From assembly GCA_052148155.1 (NCBI GenBank), contig JBKQIY010000106.1, positions 1-5,206 on the forward strand: 5,206 nucleotides of DNA, written 5' to 3'. The notes under the pieces were generated by a model, which ran no database searches, was not told the DNA's origin, and was given only the letters and a program-made list of their open reading frames with translations. Position numbers and translations under genes: made by a program. This document shows, piece by piece, positions 1 through 4,470 of the stretch. The stretch comes from JBBQER01 sp052148155. GTDB taxonomy: Bacteria > Actinomycetota > Acidimicrobiia > IMCC26256 > PALSA-610. How positions within the stretch are numbered: position 1 is the first letter of the stretch; each line of letters opens with the position of its first letter.

Positions 1-194
1 GCCTTTCGCAGCGATGCACGCCCGCCTGCCCGACCGCCGGCTCGGTCCAGGACTTCCTCCAACGTTGGCATGTGGGCGTCTTCGACGAGACGACCAAGGA
101 GGTACTCCTGGAGCGACATCCCTGCCGCGGCGGCGCGACGACGGAGCGTGGCGTGCACGTCGTCCGGAACGTCCTTGACCTGGATGCTCGGCAT
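1..194 (-). CDS. VapB/FitA-type ribbon-helix-helix antitoxin, C-terminus cut by window edge
   Basis: Reading the minus strand from the ATG at 194 gives 64 codons (down to position 3) beginning MPSIQVKDVPDDVHATLRRR. This is the classic FitA/VapB pattern: a short beta strand (SIQVKDV, residues 3-9), a helix (about 11-24), a turn with small residues, and a second helix (SLQEYLLGRLVEDA, about 27-40). Family knowledge: such proteins dimerise through the strand, bind operator DNA, and neutralise a PIN-domain VapC ribonuclease encoded directly downstream. Here downstream means beyond the left edge, so the toxin is inferred, not seen. Antitoxins of this class are usually about 75-85 residues, so only the tail is missing. 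No Shine-Dalgarno precedes the ATG; a TAGACT box ends 6 nt before it, which suggests a leaderless message and supports this start. The family assignment is firm; the toxin partner is unverified. Confidence 0.85.
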   Translation of the reverse strand, partial: MPSIQVKDVPDDVHATLRRRAAAAGMSLQEYLLGRLVEDAHMPTLEEVLDRAGGRAGGRASLRK

Positions 195-206
195 GTTCGG
201 AGTCTA
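195..206 (-). promoter_or_regulatory. Probable leaderless promoter (-10 box TAGACT) of the antitoxin gene
   Basis: On the minus strand TAGACT (206 to 201) fits the actinobacterial TAnnnT -10 consensus, and CCGAAC (200 to 195) separates it from the ATG at 194. Transcription would therefore start at or next to the start codon, which agrees with the lack of a ribosome-binding site. No good -35 hexamer is visible. The same layout occurs before the hydrolase gene at 2783. Confidence 0.5.
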
Positions 207-320
207 GCCGACTAGCGCCACTTTGGCGCTGGCATCGCCGATATGGCGCCACACCGCGAGGTACATTGCCGAGCCGATGGCGACGACATCGAGGCGGTCT
301 TCCACGCCCGATCGCTCCAT
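204..320 (-). CDS. Doubtful 38-codon small ORF or gene remnant upstream of vapB
   Basis: On the minus strand an ATG at 320 opens a 38-residue frame ending at TAG (206 to 204). It contains MERSGVEDRLDVVAIG and, near the end, AMYLAVWRHIGD. Codon choice is GC-rich at third positions and the peptide has a believable mix of residues. An AGGA lies about 11 nt before the ATG. The frame stays open upstream to a stop at 450-452, but without another ATG, GTG or TTG. Against it: the stop codon overlaps the likely vapB -10 box, the candidate operator lies inside the frame, and no family is recognised. It may be a decayed gene end that now serves as promoter DNA, a small translated ORF, or chance. Confidence 0.25.
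   Translation of the reverse strand: MERSGVEDRLDVVAIGSAMYLAVWRHIGDASAKVALVG
214..230. promoter_or_regulatory. Inverted repeat upstream of vapB, candidate autoregulatory operator
   Basis: AGCGCCA (214-220), CTT, TGGCGCT (224-230) is a perfect 7-bp inverted repeat with a 3-nt centre. It starts 8 bp upstream of the TAGACT box and so falls in the spacer and -35 zone of the antitoxin promoter. Ribbon-helix-helix antitoxins typically bind such repeats to repress their own operon. The operator role is inferred from position and symmetry. Confidence 0.4.
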
Positions 321-399
321 GTGACGGGCGTTCCTGATGAGTGTCGCCGTGCGCGTAAACGCGGAGCCGAACGCGAACCGTCGATCGGTGCGTTTGCTT

Positions 400-411
400 G
401 TGGCGCGCCAC
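400..411. promoter_or_regulatory. 12-bp perfect palindrome GTGGCGCGCCAC in a divergent promoter region
   Basis: GTGGCGCGCCAC reads identically on both strands. It lies 67 bp before the dioxygenase ATG, between two divergent genes, where a dimeric regulator could bind. CTTG (397-400) and CAAG (421-424) flank it as a looser outer pair. No known operator is recognised, and GC-rich DNA produces such palindromes fairly readily. Confidence 0.25.
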
Positions 412-462
412 GCTCGCCCGCAAGGAAGTCGAAATGGGCCGGCATCGGACTACGAGGCAGAT

Positions 463-468
463 TAGCTT
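463..468 (+). promoter_or_regulatory. Possible -10 box (TAGCTT) of the dioxygenase gene
   Basis: TAGCTT fits TAnnnT and ends 9 nt before the ATG at 478, giving an untranslated leader of only about 0-3 nt. Only a G-rich GGGCGG lies between, too close to the ATG for a good Shine-Dalgarno. The TAG of this box is also an in-frame stop, so translation cannot begin further upstream. Confidence 0.35.
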
Positions 469-477
469 CGGGCGGCG

Positions 478-1362
478 ATGAGGGTGCCCGACCGTTGTTT
501 GGCGGATCTGCGGGACCGGGGCTATCTGGTGTTCGAGGGCTTCCTCGACGCTGACGAGCTGGCGGCGGCCCAGGAAGCGTTGTGGCTGCACTACCCGCGG
601 CCCGAGGTGTATTTCGCCGACTCCGCCGCTCATGCGTGGCTGGCAACCGACCAGTGGGCCGGCATCGTCGGTGGACCGTGGCGATCGTGGAACCTGAACC
701 GACTGGCCTTCCATCCCGACCTGCTCAACCTGGCTGAGCGCTTCCTTGGTTCGGCCGACCTGCGGCTCTATGAGGCGGAGTTGTGGGCCAAGTACGCCGG
801 GGCCGTCGACTTCGATCAGCGCCACCACCGCGATTTCGTCAACCACAGCCTCGTCGTACCGAAGCGCTCCCAGCCGGCCACGCAGATGTTGAGCTGGGTC
901 CTCCTGTCAGACGTAGGCGCGGAGGACGGCCCCACCAAGGTCGTTCCGCTGTCTGTCGGCGAGCGCGTCCCGTACTGGCCGGTCCCTGGGGATCACGACA
1001 TCACGAACTACCTCCCGGCGGGGATGTTCGCCGAGGAGGAGGTCTCGATGACAGGGCCCGCAGGAACCCTGTTCACTTTTCGGTCCGACGTACTTCACCG
1101 TGGGTCGCGCATGACCGGCGAACGATCAACCCGCTTTGCGCTCCTCGCCGACTATGACGTGTGGGCACCGCGCTGGACCGGCAGAGTCGCTTGGGCCGAG
1201 CGCGCCACGCAGCCAGGGTGGTTCGAGATCGTCGAGCGGGCGTCTCCGCGGGAGCGGTCGGTGTTCGGATGGCCCGCTCCGGGCGACCCGTACTGGGACG
1301 AGCAGACCTTGGCCGACACCCAAACGCGCTACCCCCGGGCCGATCTGACGCCCTACCGCTGA
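478..1362 (+). CDS. Phytanoyl-CoA dioxygenase (PhyH) family Fe(II)/2-oxoglutarate oxygenase
   Basis: This 294-residue protein fits the usual 250-320 residue length of bacterial PhyH-family enzymes. These cytoplasmic non-haem iron enzymes hydroxylate or halogenate small molecules while turning 2-oxoglutarate and O2 into succinate and CO2. Seen here: the N-terminal LRDRGYLVFEGFLDADEL typical of the family; the iron-binding HxD as H117-R118-D119; the distal iron histidine H207 in SDVLHRGS; and R219 in STRFAL, about 12 residues later, as the likely 2-oxoglutarate-binding arginine (R216 is the alternative). The iron triad therefore looks complete. An in-frame stop at 463-465 leaves ATG 478 as the first ATG start. 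The substrate cannot be predicted: the family spans lipid, antibiotic and ectoine hydroxylases, and no biosynthetic neighbours are visible. It appears monocistronic, divergent from the antitoxin gene. Confidence 0.88.
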   Translation: MRVPDRCLADLRDRGYLVFEGFLDADELAAAQEALWLHYPRPEVYFADSAAHAWLATDQWAGIVGGPWRSWNLNRLAFHPDLLNLAERFLGSADLRLYEAELWAKYAGAVDFDQRHHRDFVNHSLVVPKRSQPATQMLSWVLLSDVGAEDGPTKVVPLSVGERVPYWPVPGDHDITNYLPAGMFAEEEVSMTGPAGTLFTFRSDVLHRGSRMTGERSTRFALLADYDVWAPRWTGRVAWAERATQPGWFEIVERASPRERSVFGWPAPGDPYWDEQTLADTQTRYPRADLTPYR

Positions 1363-1512
1363 GAGGCGCAGCCGCGAGGGCCGCGAACGGGCACCAACGC
1401 GTCGCCCCGTGGGCGCAGAGGTGATCCGTCCCGGCCGCGAGCGCGCCCGATTCGGCGGTCTGCATCGTCCGTCGTGAAGCCGGGCGTGTCCAGAACGCGC
1501 GCCCCATATCCC

Positions 1513-1557
1513 GCGCCGAGGTCTCCCCGTTATAACGCCGGGACCGAGGCGTTCGCG
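1513..1557. repeat. Diverged intergenic repeat, copy 1
   Basis: The 22-bp core at 1536-1557 matches copy 3 (4251-4272) at 21 of 22 positions and copy 2 (2572-2593) at 19 of 22. The preceding block GCGCCGAGGTCTCCCC (1513-1528) lines up with GCGCGAGGTGTCCCC in copy 2 (2553-2567). All three copies have the same orientation relative to the window and lie outside the main genes. Function is unknown. Confidence 0.6.
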
Positions 1558-1576
1558 GTGGGTTGAGTCTTGACTC

Positions 1577-1596
1577 CAGGTCGCGTGTTCGACCTG
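1577..1596. terminator. Perfect 7-bp hairpin, candidate transcription terminator
   Basis: CAGGTCG (1577-1583), CGTGTT, CGACCTG (1590-1596) forms a 7-bp stem with a 6-nt loop between convergent genes. GAGTC-TT-GACTC (1565-1576) abuts it directly. No T-run follows on either strand, which is common for actinobacterial terminators but leaves the role uncertain. It is 214 nt past the dioxygenase stop. Confidence 0.4.
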
Positions 1597-1642
1597 TCGG
1601 GTCGGATTCGAGAATCTTGGCTTCGAGTCTCATGTGCGGAGG

Positions 1643-1664
1643 GTCGAGGGCGGGTCGCCTCGAC
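1643..1664. terminator. 7-bp hairpin downstream of the ankyrin gene, candidate terminator
   Basis: GTCGAGG (1643-1649), an 8-nt loop, CCTCGAC (1658-1664). On the minus strand it begins about 52 nt after the stop of the ankyrin gene. The stem is strong, without a following U tract. Termination is inferred from position and symmetry. Confidence 0.4.
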
Positions 1665-1716
1665 GGCTGCCTCAGGGTTTGCCACCTTGTCGATGTGTCC
1701 GTGTGGCGTGGTTCCG

Positions 1717-2475
1717 TCAGTGGGCGCCGAGCAGATCGCGGATCCAGACGCTGGATGCAGTGGCCGCGACGGTCTTGCCTCTCGCATCGGGATCGGTCGG
1801 ACTCGCCCCGTATCCGAGGAGCAAGACGATGATCCGGCCCTGTTCGTCCTTTGCTGCCTCCGAGCCAGAATTACCCTTGCCCGTGTTCTGAACGGCGAGG
1901 TGCAGCGGGGTCGAGCCGTTCTTGTTCATCAGCAGCGGATCCGCACCGCCGTCGATAAGGGCGCTGACCGCCACCGAGCAACGAGTCCGAACGGCTCGAT
2001 GCAGCGGAGCCACGCCACTCTTGTCCAACGCGTTCGGATCGGCGCCGGCTTCGATGAGATAGCTGATCACGTCACGCTGTGCTACCGAATCCAACCGGTC
2101 CGTATTGGGACTCCCGTCGGCGGCGTAGTGGAGCGGTTCAGCTCCCCTTCGGTTACGAGCGCGAGCGTTGGCGCCTCTCCTGACGAGCGACTCGACGAGT
2201 TCTCGCTGATGCGCGGCGGCACTGATATGCAGCGCCGTGTCACCGGCGTAGACGTAGTGATGTATTGCAGCAAGGAAATACGTCTCGGCATCTTGGCGGC
2301 TCGCCCCGATATGAATCGGCCGAATCGCAAGATCGCGCGACGAGTCCAGCCGTCGCGCGATCTCGAGGTCGTCACGTGAAGCGATCGCACGGAACAGCGC
2401 CAAGAGCACACCGCCGTCGATCCCGTCGCGCTCCGTACATGTCTTCGCCACAAGTACAGATTGCCCTCGCGTCAC
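1717..2475 (-). CDS. Ankyrin-repeat protein
   Basis: The frame encodes 252 residues with clear ankyrin repeats, a helix-loop-helix scaffold for protein-protein contacts. Repeat signatures: GDTALHISAAAHQRELVESL (about 78-97), GAEPLHYAA (111-119), SGVAPLHRAV (153-162) and GSTPLHLAVQ (187-196), with ends such as RRGANARAR, EAGADPNAL and DGGADPLL. Residues 26-48 look like a degenerate first repeat and 229-250 like a capping one. The second and fourth repeats carry insertions (about 120-133 and 197-212). No signal peptide or membrane segment is visible, so it is probably cytosolic; the partner is unknown. Start is uncertain: GTG 2475 gives the longest form but has no clear ribosome-binding site, while GTG 2451 (GAGGG 12 nt upstream) or GTG 2409 (just before LLALFRAIASRDD, where the homology-like region begins) are alternatives. 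It is divergent from the hydrolase gene. Confidence 0.88.
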   Translation of the reverse strand: MTRGQSVLVAKTCTERDGIDGGVLLALFRAIASRDDLEIARRLDSSRDLAIRPIHIGASRQDAETYFLAAIHHYVYAGDTALHISAAAHQRELVESLVRRGANARARNRRGAEPLHYAADGSPNTDRLDSVAQRDVISYLIEAGADPNALDKSGVAPLHRAVRTRCSVAVSALIDGGADPLLMNKNGSTPLHLAVQNTGKGNSGSEAAKDEQGRIIVLLLGYGASPTDPDARGKTVAATASSVWIRDLLGAH

Positions 2476-2499
2476 ATTGCGATACCAGAGCCCTGGAGA

Positions 2500-2631
2500 C
2501 TAAGCGTCTTGACACACAGCCTCGAACAGGTAAGGCGCATCCCAGAACGACGGCGCGAGGTGTCCCCAGAGCGCCGGCACTGTGGCGTTCGCGAGCGGCG
2601 CCCGAGGTCGTAACTCTCCTCGCGATCCCAC
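2500..2631 (-). pseudogene. Possible small ORF or gene-end remnant within repeat copy 2
   Basis: Minus-strand frame from GTG 2631 to TAG 2502-2500, 43 residues. The C-terminal part includes ANATVPALWGH and then PSFWDAPYLFEAVCQDA before the stop, which looks more like a true protein end than random sequence. The same register in repeat copy 3 reads ANASLPANWDSARPSFGDR and in copy 1 ANASVPAL followed by a stop, so the three copies could be decayed pieces of one coding sequence. No family is recognised and no ribosome-binding site is seen. It could equally be a noncoding repeat that happens to be open. Confidence 0.25.
2536..2593. repeat. Diverged intergenic repeat, copy 2
   Basis: The core at 2572-2593 matches copies 1 and 3. 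The left part shares GAACGACGG (2545-2553) with copy 3 (4224-4232) and the GAGGTGTCCCC block with copy 1. Weaker similarity to copy 3 may continue to the right, with CCCAC, then GAGC(C)GGGTC-like, then TTGTGT-rich blocks in the same order up to about 2700, but that extension is aligned by eye and uncertain. Confidence 0.6.
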
Positions 2632-2770
2632 ACTGATCTACCCGATTGAGCTCAGCGGGTCGAGCGCGGATCAGGCAGTTGTGTGTGCGCCTCTCGTGTT
2701 GGACGGAGAAGAGCGGGCTGACTGCTCTTGTGCTGTGTGTCCGGCGGAAGTTCGTAGGACAAGGCTTCGT

Positions 2771-2776
2771 TAGGCT
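2771..2776 (+). promoter_or_regulatory. Probable leaderless promoter (-10 box TAGGCT) of the hydrolase gene
   Basis: TAGGCT fits TAnnnT and is separated from the ATG at 2783 by CCGCTG, exactly 6 nt. No Shine-Dalgarno is present, so the message is probably leaderless. The segment TAGGCTCCGCTGATG closely mirrors TAGACTCCGAACATG of the antitoxin gene. The overlapping GTTAGGC also looks like an integron attC core; that reading is rejected below. Confidence 0.5.
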
Positions 2777-2782
2777 CCGCTG

Positions 2783-3460
2783 ATGAGAACAGAGCCGATT
2801 GTCCTCGTGCACGGCCTCGGATCTTCCTTCGAGCATGGCTGGCGCGAATCGGGGTGGGCAGATCTCATTGCCGATTCGGGCCGCGGAGTGATTCCCGTGG
2901 ATTTGCTCGGTCACGGGACTGCCGACGCGCCGCACGACCCGGCCGAGTATGCGCATCTCGAGGCGTCGATCGAACAGGCACTCCCCGGCGAGCGAGTTGA
3001 CGCGATCGGATTCTCGCTGGGCGCGCAGCTCTTGTTACGCGTTGCCGCAAAGACGCCGGAACGCATCGGCCGCCTCGTGGTGATCGGCGTCGGTGCGAAC
3101 GTGTTCCGAGACGACGACACGAGCGCTCTTGCCGATGCGTTCGAACATGGCGCCGCGCCGACGGATATCACTGCACGGCTGTTCGTGCAGCTGGCCCGCA
3201 CCGCCGGGAACGATCCACTTGCGATCTCGGCGTGCGTTCGCCGGCCTCGCGAACCACTCACCACCGATGAGCTCGCACGGGTAAGCACCCCCACGCTCGT
3301 AATCATTGGTGACAAGGATTTCGCCGGGCCGCCCCAGCCCTTGGTCCAAGCATTACCGAACGCATCGCTCCTGACGCTGAAGGAAATAGACCACTTCCGC
3401 ACTCCGAGCGAGTTTGCGTGCATCGACGCCGCGCTCGAATTCGTTGAGGCGACGATCTGA
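2783..3460 (+). CDS. Small alpha/beta-hydrolase fold protein
   Basis: The 225-residue protein has the full alpha/beta-hydrolase layout. MRTEPIVLVHGLG starts on the first core strand, with the oxyanion-hole motif H10-G11. PVDLLGHGTAD (38-48) follows strand 4. The nucleophile elbow G76-F77-S78-L79-G80 (GFSLG) carries the catalytic serine. IIGDKDF (174-180) supplies the acid, most likely D179 (D177 as alternative), and H204 in EIDHF completes the triad. At 225 residues it is shorter than typical 260-300 residue members, so the lid domain between about 105 and 160 is small. No signal peptide is seen, so it is probably cytosolic. Family members are esterases, lactonases, C-C hydrolases or thioesterases; the substrate cannot be told from sequence or neighbours. 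The ATG at 2783 is supported by the -10 box 6 nt upstream. It appears monocistronic. Confidence 0.88.
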   Translation: MRTEPIVLVHGLGSSFEHGWRESGWADLIADSGRGVIPVDLLGHGTADAPHDPAEYAHLEASIEQALPGERVDAIGFSLGAQLLLRVAAKTPERIGRLVVIGVGANVFRDDDTSALADAFEHGAAPTDITARLFVQLARTAGNDPLAISACVRRPREPLTTDELARVSTPTLVIIGDKDFAGPPQPLVQALPNASLLTLKEIDHFRTPSEFACIDAALEFVEATI

Positions 3461-3485
3461 TTAAAGCGTTGCTGCATATTTCGGG

Positions 3486-3511
3486 GGCTAACCAAACCGG
3501 TTGGCACAGCC
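3486..3511. terminator. Hairpin downstream of the hydrolase, candidate terminator
   Basis: GGCT (3486-3489) pairs with AGCC (3508-3511), and inside it CCAA (3492-3495) pairs with TTGG (3501-3504) around ACCGG, with a small internal loop between. It starts 25 nt after the hydrolase stop, between convergent genes. The stem is interrupted and no U tract follows, so termination is only a fair guess. Confidence 0.35.
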
Positions 3512-3564
3512 AACGCCGTCCTCCCGCGCACGCAGCTGCTACGCGTCGCTGAAGGCCCGTGCTG

Positions 3565-3587
3565 GTCAAGGAAGATCAAGACTTGAC
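3565..3587. other. Short inverted repeat between convergent genes
   Basis: GTCAAG (3565-3570) and CTTGAC (3582-3587) form a 6-bp stem with an 11-nt loop, about 70 nt past the stop of the SnoaL-like gene on the minus strand. A 10-bp palindrome CGATATATCG lies nearby at 3607-3616. Either could help terminate the minus-strand gene, but neither is strong. Confidence 0.25.
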
Positions 3588-3656
3588 TCAGAGCCGCCCA
3601 AAGAACGATATATCGAGAGCACCGATCAGTTCTCGGCTTCGCGTTGCCCTACTCGG

Positions 3657-4103
3657 TCACGTGGCCGGTGCGGGCAGTACTCCGAGTTGTACGAGGAGTC
3701 CGGCCATGTCCCAGTAGTCGCGCTGGCTTTCGATCAGACCGTCCGGCGAGACGCTGCCGATGAAGATCCCGCGAAGTTCGATCGGGCGACCCGTGCGCGG
3801 GATCGGTCCAATCGCGTCGGTATTCGTGCCCGTGCCGAGGGTCTCGAACGCGTAAAGCCGGCCGTCGGTCTGGCGAGTGACGTTCTCAAACGTGAGATCC
3901 GACGACATCTGGAACGCTGCTGCACACATCGCGGCGATCCCGTCGTCGCCCTCGAACACGCTGGAGCTCGGATCGTCTTCGTAGCGGACGTTGTCGCTCA
4001 TGAAACCGAGGAGACGTTCCAACGCCTAGGTTCCTTCGGGGCCACCGGCAAACGGATGCGGCAAGAACGCGTCGATATACCGGTCTAGCCAGTCGGACTC
4101 CAT
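3657..4103 (-). pseudogene. SnoaL/NTF2-like gene with an in-frame amber stop at codon 26
   Basis: From ATG 4103 the minus strand encodes MESDWLDRYIDAFLPHPFAG and five more residues, then TAG (4028-4026), then continues in the same frame through LERLLGFMSDNVRYEDD, VFEGDDGIAAMC and RDYWDMAGLLVQLG to a TGA at 3659-3657. Treating the TAG as one residue, the product is 148 residues, the normal length of a single NTF2-like/SnoaL fold domain, a cone-shaped barrel found in cyclases, isomerases and ligand-binding proteins. A strong ribosome-binding site (GGAAGGGG, 4115-4108) sits 4 nt before ATG 4103, so that start is sound and the TAG truly interrupts the gene. CAG to TAG is the likely change. Everything else is intact, so the lesion is recent, a sequencing error, or suppressed. 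Restart at TTG 4022 or ATG 4001 would lose helix 1. The function of the intact form is unknown. Confidence 0.8.
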
Positions 4104-4107
4104 GCCG

Positions 4108-4115
4108 CCCCTTCC
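4108..4115 (-). promoter_or_regulatory. Ribosome-binding site deciding the SnoaL-like gene start
   Basis: Minus-strand GGAAGGGG lies 4 nt (CGGC) before the ATG at 4103. It is the clearest Shine-Dalgarno-like sequence in the window. It fixes the true start upstream of the amber codon, so the shorter downstream frame is not the native gene. Confidence 0.6.
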
Positions 4116-4151
4116 GTCGGCGAGCGTGATCGTTTCCGCGCGTCAGTCTGC

Positions 4152-4181
4152 CTTGTCCTCGCGGGGCAGTGGCGAGGCAAG
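4152..4181. other. Bulged 10-bp hairpin upstream of the SnoaL-like gene
   Basis: CCTCGC (4157-4162) pairs with GCGAGG (4172-4177) around a 9-nt loop. The stem continues with CTTG (4152-4155) pairing with CAAG (4178-4181), interrupted by one bulged T at 4156. On the minus strand it lies about 48 nt before the ATG at 4103, in the likely 5' leader, and about 290 nt past the glyA stop. It could be a leader structure, a distal terminator, or a protein-binding site. No U tract follows. Confidence 0.4.
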
Positions 4182-4211
4182 AGCCGAGCCCATCACAGGT
4201 GACGCCCCAGA

Positions 4212-4272
4212 GCACCTATCCCCGAACGACGGCCGCGCACTGTCCCAGTTCGCCGGGAGCGAGGCGTTCGCG
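4212..4272. repeat. Diverged intergenic repeat, copy 3
   Basis: The core at 4251-4272 differs from copy 1 at one of 22 positions. The left part contains CTATCCCCGAACGACGG, then GTCCCAGTT before the core, aligning with copy 2 over about 60 bp with small gaps. ACAGGT (4196-4201) also matches ACAGGT (2526-2531) left of copy 2, hinting that the unit is longer than the core. Confidence 0.6.
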
Positions 4273-4457
4273 AGGCGGACCGCGGCGCGAACCGGCAGTG
4301 ACCAGGCGCTGACGTGCCCACTATTCCTACGTTGCGTTCGAGCGGGTCTGTTCCTTCTCGCCGGGTCGGTGCAGGCCCGAGTGGACCGTTGTGTTGTGCG
4401 TGTCTCGCTGTGTCGTCTGGGCGAGCCGCCGCATCGGGGACGTTTGATGAGGGAGCA

Positions 4458-4470
4458 CTGCTCGGAGCAG
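4458..4470. terminator. Small palindrome directly after the glyA stop, weak terminator candidate
   Basis: CTGCT-CGG-AGCAG forms a 5-bp stem with a 3-nt loop, 1 nt past the glyA TAA on the minus strand. GAGCA (4453-4457) offers an alternative pairing with TGCTC (4459-4463). The stem is short and no U tract follows, so this is a weak call. Confidence 0.25.

Larger units (their letters stand above)
1363..1716. other. Convergent intergenic spacer with repeat copy 1 and a palindrome cluster
   Basis: This 354-bp spacer separates the 3' ends of the dioxygenase (plus) and ankyrin (minus) genes. I see no convincing gene in it. Open frames crossing it are arginine- and proline-rich shadows of high-GC DNA. 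Its right half holds a copy of an intergenic repeat (1513-1557) followed by four inverted repeats (1565-1576, 1577-1596, 1605-1616, 1643-1664). The left half, 1363-1500, is GC-rich with only weak, short hairpins. Confidence 0.6.
2476..2782. other. Divergent intergenic spacer with repeat copy 2
   Basis: This 307-bp spacer lies between the 5' ends of the ankyrin (minus) and hydrolase (plus) genes. It holds repeat copy 2, a weak hairpin with AAGAGC (2709-2714) pairing with GCTCTT (2724-2729) around a 9-nt loop, and the hydrolase promoter. A TTGACA at 2509-2514 resembles a plus-strand -35 box but has no good -10 partner. On the minus strand a 45-codon open stretch (2637 to 2503, stop at 2502-2500) ends in a protein-like tail, listed separately. 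Confidence 0.55.

Noticed and set aside
212..646. 144-codon minus-strand frame across the dioxygenase start
   Set aside because: Its translation is Arg/Pro/Ser-rich without motifs and it overlaps the dioxygenase N-terminus, which has clear family similarity.
1571..1625. TTCGACC/GATTCGAGAATC stretch as a tRNA T-arm
   Set aside because: No acceptor stem, D-arm or anticodon arm can be drawn at proper distances on either strand; the symmetry is explained by simple inverted repeats.
1570..2379. Long plus-strand open frame of 269 codons opposite the ankyrin gene
   Set aside because: It is the antisense shadow of a gene with clear ankyrin motifs; its own translation shows no domain and poor composition.
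2509..2537. TTGACA at 2509-2514 as the -35 box of a plus-strand promoter
   Set aside because: At 16-18 bp spacing there is only TAAGGC-like sequence, a poor -10, and the next plus-strand gene starts more than 240 bp away with its own -10 box.
2769..2775. GTTAGGC just before the hydrolase ATG as an integron attC core site, with the window as a gene-cassette array
   Set aside because: There is no matching RYYYAAC inverse core at the expected distance upstream, no paired L boxes, genes alternate in strand, and no similar site recurs in the other spacers. The bases are better explained as a -10 box.
2372..2956. 194-codon minus-strand frame spanning the spacer between the ankyrin and hydrolase genes
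   Set aside because: It overlaps the 5' ends of two well-supported genes and has a low-quality, Arg-rich composition. The protein-like tail in the spacer is in a different frame.
3657..4022. SnoaL-like protein starting at TTG 4022 as a complete shorter gene
   Set aside because: No ribosome-binding site precedes this TTG, which lies 3 nt after the amber codon. The upstream in-frame segment has a strong ribosome-binding site and the coding character of the fold's first helix.
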